Below, piece by piece: positions 1-4,668 of a stretch of 9,227 nt of DNA (position 1 is its first letter; each line of letters starts with the position of its first letter). The notes below the pieces were generated by a model, which was not told the DNA's origin, ran no database searches, and saw nothing but the letters and a program-made list of their open reading frames with translations. The stretch spans positions 24,645 through 33,871 of the forward strand of contig DHHE01000110.1 of NCBI GenBank assembly GCA_002403115.1. Direction: 5' to 3'. A program made the translations under genes and the position numbers. The DNA comes from a bacterium UBP2_UBA4780. Its GTDB lineage: Bacteria; Edwardsbacteria; AC1; EtOH8.

Positions 1-683
1 TTTTCCCTCGGAAAACCGCCTCTCCCTTCTTCCGTCTTACTTCTCACTTCGTCAGGGAACTCGTGCGCCCCCATGAACGTCGGCACCACCTCCGCCGCCT
101 GTCTATCGTTTAAATCCTTTACAACCTCCAGTATCTTGACCTCGCTCTCTGTGGACAGCCCGTAGCCGCTCTTGGCCTCGACCGTGGTCGTCCCCCACAT
201 CAGCATCCGGTCCAGACGCTTAAGCGCGGCTTTGGCGAGTTCCTCCTTGGAGGCCGCCCGGGTGGCCCGGACCGTGGAGCGGATGCCGCCGCCCCTGGCC
301 GCTATGTCCATATAGGTTGCGCCCCCGGCCCTCAGCTCGAACTCCTCCTCGCGCGACCCGCCGTAGACCAGGTGGGTGTGGCAGTCCACGAAGCCGGGCA
401 TGGCCACCATGTTCCCGGCGTCGACGACCTTGGTGTCGCGGGTCAGCTTGAGCCTGGGCTTGAGCTCGGCGGTCCTGCCGACCTCTACGATCTTTCCGTC
501 CGACACGGCCACCAGCCCGTCCTCGATGATGCCGAGCTGGGACATGTCTGACCCCACCCTTGCCTTTCCCTCCCCTCGTGAGCCTGCCCTGAGGTTGGCT
601 CCTTGCTTATCTTCGAAGGGGGAGGGATGGGAGGTGTCAGTCAGCGTGAGCAGCTGGGAGATGTGTTGGATGATGAGGTTCAT
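1..683 (-). CDS. hutI: Imidazolonepropionase, N-terminal part (runs off window)
   Basis: Cytoplasmic amidohydrolase that opens the ring of 4-imidazolone-5-propionate to N-formimino-L-glutamate, the third step of histidine degradation. About 227 residues are visible; the family is usually about 400-420, so the C-terminal half lies outside the window. Seen: an N-terminal beta-strand region (residues 1-90), the metal-binding motif VDCHTHLVYG with His102 and His104, then GGGIRSTVRATR, the hallmark TTTVEAKSGYG and TFMGAHEFPDE. The ATG at 683 is chosen because homology starts there and because a relic copy (1855-1893) begins at the same codon. No good Shine-Dalgarno is visible, and a weak TTGAGC-17-TATTGC promoter-like pair upstream is not convincing. 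Residues 19-39 are encoded by a palindromic insert. hutU lies upstream on the same strand, separated by about 1.85 kb of accessory DNA. Identification is firm; activity cannot be judged without the C-terminal half. Confidence 0.93.
   Translation of the reverse strand, partial: MNLIIQHISQLLTLTDTSHPSPFEDKQGANLRAGSRGEGKARVGSDMSQLGIIEDGLVAVSDGKIVEVGRTAELKPRLKLTRDTKVVDAGNMVAMPGFVDCHTHLVYGGSREEEFELRAGGATYMDIAARGGGIRSTVRATRAASKEELAKAALKRLDRMLMWGTTTVEAKSGYGLSTESEVKILEVVKDLNDRQAAEVVPTFMGAHEFPDEVRSKTEEGRGGFPRE
567..627. repeat. Imperfect palindromic element inside the hutI reading frame
   Basis: The arms TCCCTCCCCTCG (567-578) and CGAAGGGGGAGGGA (614-627) are inverted complements apart from two extra bases, with about 35 bases between them. 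The element is read in frame as HutI residues 19-39 (Pro-, Gly- and charge-rich). It lies in the loop just before the conserved MSxLGIIEDG segment. It resembles protein-coding palindromic repeats that enter genes at tolerant loops. Whether the genome holds other copies cannot be seen here. Confidence 0.6.
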
Positions 684-785
684 CGGAAAACCCGGACTGC
701 CTATCTCTTCTTGTTTATGCAATATTGGGTGAACTATGCCGGCTCAACCGCCCAGAGGCTGCAATCGCCCCCTGCTTAAACAACA

Positions 786-1730
786 TCACTTCCCCTTGGG
801 GCTGCTTGTGGAGAAAGACCACACCGGGCCTGTCGCGGTGGCGCCGCATGAATCGTATGCTACTATTTTCCAGTAGTATGTTGTGCTTGCCGCGAAGGTC
901 ACATACCAATTGGACGATGTCAAGCTATCGGCCAGGAGCGGCGGGGGATTGGTAGTACCGTAGTAGATGTCAAAGTAGACCTGGTCCCAATCCGGATCAT
1001 AACAGGACCAGTACAGAGTGTAATTATAGTAGTAGTAGGGTAGCACCGACCCGTTAGTGGGATATGGGCTAGATGGTACGGATGGTGGCCTATTGACGAT
1101 GGTGATCAGCAGGGAGTCCGACCATGGGCTGCAAACACCATGCTCGTCCCTGGCCTGAGCCCGCACCGTAATTGTCCCCATTGATACGAATGTATATGTG
1201 CAGTAATTAACCATTCCTGAGGGATAATAGGTCGACCATCCCAAGGTGTCGCCGTTGCTGAAAGCGAAACGATAGCAGACATAGTCGCTGTCGGGATCCG
1301 TTGCTAGAGTGCTGATCTGGTAGTAGTTGTTACGGTAGCCGATGCTGGGACCGGTTGGTAACGCCGGCTTGTATGGCGCCCGGTTGGGCACCGACGTATC
1401 GGCCAGGACAATATTGGCTGTGGTGGTGGCGCCGGAAGACACTCTGATGCTGACGCTGCTGTTGTGGAAAGAGCTTTTTGAGGCGGTCACTATGTAGACA
1501 CCGTGCTCCAGGTTCGCGATCGTATAAGCTCCGTTGGCATCGGTGGTGACGCTGGCCGAGGCCGGCTCAGTAGTTATGGTCGCCCCGGCTACGGGCAATT
1601 GCCCGGAAGCTGTAGTAACGTTTCCAGCTATCGCTCCCGCCGCTTCCGTCGTCGATACCGGATTTTCGTCCTTGCTGCAACCTGCAAAGATGATGCAGGC
1701 CAGAATGGCGATCCCCAATTCTCGTTTCAT
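786..1730 (-). CDS. Putative lipoprotein with carboxypeptidase-regulatory-like and fibronectin-III-like domains
   Basis: A 314-residue protein predicted to be exported and lipid-anchored. Residues 1-17 form a basic n-region (MKRE) and a hydrophobic stretch ending FAG before Cys18, followed by CSKDENP; Phe at lipobox position -3 is less usual. Residues about 33-110 match the CarboxypepD_reg-like beta-sandwich (GxVxxxxGxxPVAGATI, TTDANGAYTIANLEHGVY). Two Ig/FnIII-like domains follow (about 117-212 and 213-308), each starting near a Pro-rich linker (NRAPYKP, NRPPSVP) and containing PDSD/PDWD-type turns; the last ends YYWKIVAYD...WSFST. Tyr is abundant, including four in a row. No catalytic residues are seen, so a surface binding or structural role is the most that can be inferred. 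The start is supported by GAGGG four bases before the ATG. The gene is visibly more AT-rich than hutU or the signalling gene and separates an orphan hutI head from intact hutI, which points to later arrival. Confidence 0.8.
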   Translation of the reverse strand: MKRELGIAILACIIFAGCSKDENPVSTTEAAGAIAGNVTTASGQLPVAGATITTEPASASVTTDANGAYTIANLEHGVYIVTASKSSFHNSSVSIRVSSGATTTANIVLADTSVPNRAPYKPALPTGPSIGYRNNYYQISTLATDPDSDYVCYRFAFSNGDTLGWSTYYPSGMVNYCTYTFVSMGTITVRAQARDEHGVCSPWSDSLLITIVNRPPSVPSSPYPTNGSVLPYYYYNYTLYWSCYDPDWDQVYFDIYYGTTNPPPLLADSLTSSNWYVTFAASTTYYWKIVAYDSCGATATGPVWSFSTSSPKGK

Positions 1731-1770
1731 GTTTCCCTCGATAATGATTTTGTCTTTCGCTGCCGAGCGT

Positions 1771-1798
1771 ATTATGCAAATACATTAATCCCGTTTAA
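1771..1798 (-). promoter_or_regulatory. Possible promoter for the lipoprotein gene
   Basis: On the minus strand a TTAAAC box (1793-1798) and a CATAAT box (1771-1776) are 16 bases apart. They lie about 40 bases before the lipoprotein ATG in a locally AT-rich stretch. The -10 match is good and the -35 match poor, so this is a weak assignment based on sequence resemblance only. Confidence 0.25.
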
Positions 1799-1817
1799 AC
1801 TTCGGACCCATTCCCTT

Positions 1818-1850
1818 CCGGACTTCGATGCGTCTGGCGCCAGAGTCCGG
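1818..1850. repeat. Short hairpin with nested palindrome at the hutI relic break
   Basis: CCGGACT (1818-1824) and AGTCCGG (1844-1850) are perfect inverted arms. The loop contains a second perfect palindrome, CTGGCGCCAG (1834-1843). The hairpin starts only a few bases past the point where similarity of the hutI relic to real hutI stops, so it may mark an insertion or recombination end. It has no T-tract and does not look like an intrinsic terminator. Confidence 0.45.
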
Positions 1851-1854
1851 CCTG

Positions 1855-1893
1855 GATCACCAGCTGCGAGATGTGCTGAATGATGCGGTCCAT
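1855..1893 (-). pseudogene. Orphan N-terminal fragment of a second imidazolonepropionase gene
   Basis: The frame starting with the ATG at 1893 reads MDRIIQHISQLVI, against MNLIIQHISQLLT at the start of the complete hutI. Nine of 13 residues agree, and about 28 of 33 bases over 1861-1893 versus 651-683. Similarity then stops; the frame continues through unrelated sequence and closes at TAA 1795-1797 after 32 codons. It lies 15 bases after the stop of the urocanase-tail relic, the spacing expected of an ancestral hutU-hutI operon junction. It is too short to be a functional enzyme. The match is short, but its position directly after the hutU tail makes chance unlikely. Confidence 0.7.
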
Positions 1894-1908
1894 TTATTTT
1901 AAGACCGG

Positions 1909-2025
1909 TCACTTCGTCATCGGTATCTTCACCTTCTTGGCCTTGGCCACCTTTTTAGCCAGTTCGTACCCGGCGTCCACATGCCGCATAATGCCTGTCC
2001 CCGGGTCGTCGGTCAGCACCCGCAC
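1909..2025 (-). pseudogene. Orphan C-terminal fragment of a second urocanate hydratase gene
   Basis: The minus-strand frame reads 38 residues (VRVLTDDPGTGIMRH..., ending KIPMTK) and a TGA that align without gaps to residues 512-549 of the complete HutU (ERVLTNDPGMGVLRH..., ending KVPMMK). By hand count 27 of 38 residues and about 90 of 117 bases are identical. Several changes are synonymous (gta/gtg, cac/cat, gcc/gct, aaa/aag) and many replacements are conservative (I/V, K/R, D/N). This copy therefore diverged as a working protein and was cut later. Upstream, similarity ends and an in-frame TGA appears at the edge of the palindromic repeat at 2036-2103. It cannot encode an enzyme alone. It is too diverged to be a recent tandem duplication of the neighbouring hutU. 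Confidence 0.85.
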
Positions 2026-2035
2026 GGTTCACGAA

Positions 2036-2103
2036 CTCCTCTTTGTCCCCTCATTGGTCTGCACTGAGCTTGTCGAAGTGCAAGGAGGGGGTTGAGGGGA
2101 GGT
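2036..2103. repeat. Nested palindromic repeat, downstream end of the DUF559 cassette
   Basis: The outer arms at 2036-2056 (TGTCCCCTCATTG type) and 2081-2103 (CAAGGAGGGGGTTGAGGGG type) are imperfect inverted complements. Between them sits a smaller hairpin, GCACT (2061-2065) pairing with AGTGC (2077-2081) around the core GAGCTTGTCGA. The outer arms belong to the same sequence family as the repeat at 2481-2528. The last 17 or so codons and the stop of the DUF559 gene lie inside this repeat. The hutU-tail relic begins about 10 bases beyond it. Confidence 0.65.
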
Positions 2104-2467
2104 CATTTGCGCCACCACAGGTTTCTAAAATGCTCGTCAGCACGCCACTAATGTTATTAATGACTTGATCATTGTAGAATCGCAGGACCACGATACTGCA
2201 TGTCTCGATAAAACGCTGGCGCTTCGCATCGTATTCCTTTCTTTGGTCGGGACCGTGAGCCGAGCCGTCAAGCTCAATACCCAAACGCTTTTCCGGGCAA
2301 TAGAAATCGAGTATGTAGCGCCCTATGCTGTGCTGCCTTCGGAACTTGAGGCCGTTTATCTTGCTTCCGCTCAGTTGCTTCCAGAGCAGGACTTCTGCTT
2401 TGGTCGAGTTGTTGCGTAAATACTTCCTCTTCGTCTTTAACCTTGACAAATTGTACAGCTTCGTCAT
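2051..2467 (-). CDS. DUF559 family protein, Vsr/PD-(D/E)XK endonuclease-like
   Basis: A 138-residue protein (from ATG 2467) of the DUF559 family, which has the fold of very-short-patch-repair and restriction-type endonucleases. Seen: basic N terminus; helix STKAEVLLWKQL (21-32); FRRQHSIGRYILDFYCPEKRLGIELDGSAH (43-71) with the expected acidic residues Asp54, Glu65 and Asp67 and His71; then YDAKRQRFIETCSIVVLRFYNDQVINN, the closing strand and helix. The family core is intact. Residues from about 122 on (LPSTPSLHFDKLSADQ) are encoded by the flanking palindromic repeat. The frame stays open upstream to 2539, but those 24 residues are also repeat-derived, so ATG 2467 is preferred; no strong ribosome site is seen. 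It is AT-richer than its neighbours and sits between complete hutU and a relic hutU tail. The DNA target is unknown; a role in mobility is inferred from context only. Confidence 0.85.
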   Translation of the reverse strand: MTKLYNLSRLKTKRKYLRNNSTKAEVLLWKQLSGSKINGLKFRRQHSIGRYILDFYCPEKRLGIELDGSAHGPDQRKEYDAKRQRFIETCSIVVLRFYNDQVINNISGVLTSILETCGGANDLPSTPSLHFDKLSADQ

Positions 2468-2480
2468 GCTAAACCCCACT

Positions 2481-2528
2481 ACCACCCCTTTTATCCCCTC
2501 CTTACTAAGGAGGGGACAGAGGGGTGGT
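2481..2528. repeat. Nested palindromic repeat, upstream end of the DUF559 cassette
   Basis: Outer arms ACCACCCCT (2481-2489) and AGGGGTGGT (2520-2528) are perfect complements. They enclose an inner near-perfect palindrome of 21 bases (2495-2515) with arms CCCCTCCTTA and TAAGGAGGGG. It starts 7 bases after the hutU stop codon. Hairpins of this CCCCTCCTTA kind are scattered in intergenic regions of many bacterial genomes. No T-run follows on the minus strand, so it is not a classical terminator, though it could stabilise the hutU mRNA 3' end. Confidence 0.8.
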
Positions 2529-2535
2529 GGATTCG

Positions 2536-4185
2536 TCACTTCATCATCGGCACTTTGACCTTCATCTTCTTGGCCACCTTCCTGGCCAGTTCGTACCCGG
2601 CGTCGGCGTGGCGAAGCACCCCCATCCCCGGGTCGTTGGTCAGTACCCGCTCGATCCTCCTGGCCATCTCTTTCGTTCCATCGGCCACCGTCACCTGGCC
2701 GGCGTGGATGGAGTAGCCGATGCCCACACCGCCTCCGTGATGGATGGACACCCAGGACGCGCCCGAGGCCACGTTGACCATGGCGTTGAGGAGCGGCCAG
2801 TCGGCGATGGCGTCCGAGCCGTCGCGCATGGCCTCGGTCTCGCGGTTGGGCGAGGCCACCGAGCCGCAGTCCAGGTGGTCCCGGCCGATGACGATGGGGG
2901 CCTTGATCTTCTTTTTCTTGACCAGGTCGTTGAACAGAAGGCCCGCCCGGTCCCGCTCCCCGTAGCCCAGCCAGCAGATCCGCGCCGGCAGGCCCTGGAA
3001 GCGGACCTTCTTCCGGGCCATCTCGATCCAGCGCCGCAGGTGCGCGTTCTTGGGGAACAGCTTGAGCACCGCCTCGTCGGTCACGGCGATGTCGCTCGGG
3101 TCCCCGGACAGCGCCGCCCAGCGGAACGGCCCCTTGCCCTCGCAGAACAGGTCCCTGATGTACTCCGGCACGAAGCCGGGCACCTCGAAGGCGTCCTCGA
3201 CGCCGTGCTTCTTGGCCTGGCCCCTGATGTTGTTCCCGTAGTCGAAGGCCACCGCCCCGGCCTTCTGCATGTCCAGCATGGCCCGCATGTGGACGGCCAT
3301 CGACTGCCAGGCCCGCTGCTTGTACTCTTCAGGATCGCTCTTGCGGAGCTCCAGGGCCTCGGAATACGGAATCCCGTGCGGCACGTAGCCGTTAAGCTCG
3401 TCGTGGGCCGAGGTCTGGTCGGTGACCACGTCCGGGACGACGCCGCGTCGCACCAGCTCGGGCAGGACGTCGGCGCAGTTGCCCACCAGGCCGATGGACT
3501 TGGGCTCGCCGCGTTTGACGCAGTCCTGGACCAGGCGCAGGGCGTCGTCCAGGTTGTTGCGCATGGCGTCGCAATAGCCGGTCTCCAGCCGCTTCTGGAT
3601 GCGGGCCGGATCCACCTCCACGTTAAGGATGACCCCCTCGTTCATGGTGACCGCCAGGGGCTGGGCTCCGCCCATGCCGCCCATGCCGCCGGTGAGCACC
3701 CACTTTCCCCTGAGCGACCCGCCGAAGCGCTTCCCGGCCAGGGCCCCGAAGGTCTCGTAGGTGCCCTGGAGTATGCCCTGGGTGCCGATGTAGATCCACG
3801 ACCCGGCCGTCATCTGGCCGTACATGATCAGGCCCAGGGCCTCGAGCCGCCGGAAGTAGTCCCAGTTGGCCCAGTTGGGCACCAGGTTGGAGTTGGCGAT
3901 CAGCACCCGCGGGCAGTGGGGGTAGGTGCGGAGCACTCCCACCGGCTTGCCGGATTGGACCAGCAGGGTCTCGTCTTGCTTTAGCGCCTTGAGAGACTTG
4001 ACGATGGCGTGGAAGCAGTCCCAGTTGCGGGCCGCCTTGCCGGTGCCGCCGTAGACCACCAGGTCCTGGGGCCGCTCGGCCACCGCCGGGTCCAGGTTGT
4101 TCATCAGCATGCGCAGGGCCGCCTCCTGCTGCCAGCCCAGGCAGGAGCGCTTGGTTCCGGTGGGGGATTTGATTATATGAGACAT
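2536..4185 (-). CDS. hutU: Urocanate hydratase (urocanase)
   Basis: Cytoplasmic NAD+-dependent enzyme converting urocanate to 4-imidazolone-5-propionate, step two of histidine degradation and the source of HutI's substrate. 549 residues, normal for the family. Seen in order: VVYGGTGKAARNWDCF (43-58), LLVQSGKPVGV (74-84), the nucleotide-binding GGMGGMGGAQPLA segment (166-178), DQTSAHDELNGY (256-267), FDYGNNIRGQA (314-324), GLPARICWLGYGER (398-411) with Cys404 at the site of the reactive Cys410 of the Pseudomonas enzyme, HLDCGSVASPNRETEAMRDGSDAIADWP (437-464) and the Gly-rich IHHGGGVGIGYSIHAG (481-496). The ATG at 4185 is chosen over an upstream ATG at 4227 because AAAAGGAG precedes it by seven bases and the extra 14 residues derive from a CACGAAG repeat. 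The gene appears intact. A diverged copy of its last 38 codons lies downstream at 1909-2025. Nuclease cassettes abut both ends. Confidence 0.97.
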   Translation of the reverse strand: MSHIIKSPTGTKRSCLGWQQEAALRMLMNNLDPAVAERPQDLVVYGGTGKAARNWDCFHAIVKSLKALKQDETLLVQSGKPVGVLRTYPHCPRVLIANSNLVPNWANWDYFRRLEALGLIMYGQMTAGSWIYIGTQGILQGTYETFGALAGKRFGGSLRGKWVLTGGMGGMGGAQPLAVTMNEGVILNVEVDPARIQKRLETGYCDAMRNNLDDALRLVQDCVKRGEPKSIGLVGNCADVLPELVRRGVVPDVVTDQTSAHDELNGYVPHGIPYSEALELRKSDPEEYKQRAWQSMAVHMRAMLDMQKAGAVAFDYGNNIRGQAKKHGVEDAFEVPGFVPEYIRDLFCEGKGPFRWAALSGDPSDIAVTDEAVLKLFPKNAHLRRWIEMARKKVRFQGLPARICWLGYGERDRAGLLFNDLVKKKKIKAPIVIGRDHLDCGSVASPNRETEAMRDGSDAIADWPLLNAMVNVASGASWVSIHHGGGVGIGYSIHAGQVTVADGTKEMARRIERVLTNDPGMGVLRHADAGYELARKVAKKMKVKVPMMK

Positions 4186-4192
4186 TCGATTG

Positions 4193-4200
4193 CTCCTTTT
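4193..4200 (-). promoter_or_regulatory. Ribosome binding site of hutU
   Basis: AAAAGGAG on the minus strand, seven bases before ATG 4185. It fixes the hutU start and lies only five bases from the inner end of the CACGAAG repeat, so the cassette insertion left the translation signal intact but probably separated hutU from its original promoter. Confidence 0.8.
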
Positions 4201-4204
4201 TCTC

Positions 4205-4222
4205 AACCACGAAGGCACGAAG
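4205..4222 (+). repeat. Inverted CACGAAG-type repeat, hutU-side end of the GxxExxY cassette
   Basis: AACCACGAAGGCACGAAG on the plus strand matches the minus strand at 4651-4668 in 17 of 18 positions. It contains two iterations of CACGAAG. Together the two copies bracket the GxxExxY gene as inverted repeats. Repeats of this kind are commonly found near GxxExxY genes in other bacterial genomes (general knowledge, not tested here). Confidence 0.75.
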
Positions 4223-4237
4223 GCCACTAAAGATGTG

Positions 4238-4633
4238 TCAATTTATTATCCGCTTGATGCCGTTTCTGAGCATCACTTCGTTCCAATTAATCAGAAAACC
4301 CAGACGATACCCACCGAGCTTGAGATATGTTATGATCTGAGCTTTGTGTATCGGCTGTAGCGATTCCACAGTCTTGTTTTCGATGACAACAGCTTCGTTG
4401 ACAATCATGTCTATCCGAAAGCCGGCGTCGATGCGAATCCCATCGTATTTGACCGGTAAAGAAACCTCGGTGGCCACCCGGAATCCTGCTTTCTGCAACT
4501 CGTAAACTAGACATTTCTGATAAACGCTTTCCAGAAGGCCGGGCCCGATATTCTTGTGGACCTTGATAGCTGAGTTAACTATGGCTTTCGCGATATCTTC
4601 AAATTCGGTGTCGAACATCGAACCAAACGCCAT
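4238..4633 (-). CDS. GxxExxY family protein, PD-(D/E)XK nuclease-like
   Basis: A 131-residue protein of the GxxExxY family, a small group with a PD-(D/E)XK nuclease-like core and no established function. Seen: the naming motif GLLESVY (Gly32, Glu35, Tyr38) in IGPGLLESVYQKCLVYEL; strands RVATEVSLPVKYDG; the core DMIVNEAVVIENKT with Asp75, Glu85 and Lys87 in D-x9-ExK spacing; HKAQIITYLKL (96-106), where the Gln is typical; and the C-terminal GFLINWNEVMLRNGIKRII. Length is normal and the motifs are complete. ATG 4633 gives the full frame; ATG 4618 (MFDTEFEDIA) is equally plausible since neither has a clear ribosome site. The gene is AT-richer than its neighbours and exactly bracketed by inverted repeats. 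It could be a selfish or mobile nuclease, or an RNA or DNA processing factor; only the family is secure. Confidence 0.88.
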   Translation of the reverse strand: MAFGSMFDTEFEDIAKAIVNSAIKVHKNIGPGLLESVYQKCLVYELQKAGFRVATEVSLPVKYDGIRIDAGFRIDMIVNEAVVIENKTVESLQPIHKAQIITYLKLGGYRLGFLINWNEVMLRNGIKRIIN

Positions 4634-4650
4634 GTTTAATAGCTTCGTGT

Positions 4651-4668
4651 CTTCGAGCCTTCGTGGTT
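4651..4668 (-). repeat. Inverted CACGAAG-type repeat, peptidase-side end of the GxxExxY cassette
   Basis: On the minus strand it reads AACCACGAAGGCTCGAAG, followed by a further ACACGAAG. It is the inverted partner of 4205-4222 with one mismatch. Its first bases overlap the TAA stop codon (4667-4669) of the M48 peptidase gene, so the repeat end coincides with the end of that coding sequence. Confidence 0.75.

Noticed and set aside
1503..1883. Plus-strand open frames opposite the lipoprotein gene
   Set aside because: No ribosome site or recognisable domain; the opposite strand carries a signal peptide, Cys18 and recognisable beta-sandwich domains.
2481..2528. Intrinsic terminator after hutU
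   Set aside because: The hairpin is strong, but no T-run follows it on the minus strand and the same repeat family recurs at 2036-2103, so a repeat element explains it better.
2468..2539. N-terminal extension of the DUF559 protein
   Set aside because: The 24 extra residues are encoded by the palindromic repeat after hutU and overlap the hutU stop; family similarity begins after ATG 2467.
2524..3984. Long plus-strand open frame (486 codons) opposite hutU
   Set aside because: It is antisense to a complete, strongly conserved urocanase. Its His/Val/Gly/Leu-rich, low-complexity translation is the usual shadow of a GC-rich gene, and no family is recognisable.
4186..4227. N-terminal extension of HutU (MAFVPSWLRKRSNR)
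   Set aside because: These 14 codons lie across the CACGAAG repeat, and a strong AAAAGGAG sits correctly before the downstream ATG at 4185.
4205..4230. CRISPR-like iteration of CACGAAG units
   Set aside because: The units are only a few bases apart, there are no spacers of regular length and no cas genes, and the inverted partner at 4651-4668 points to element ends.
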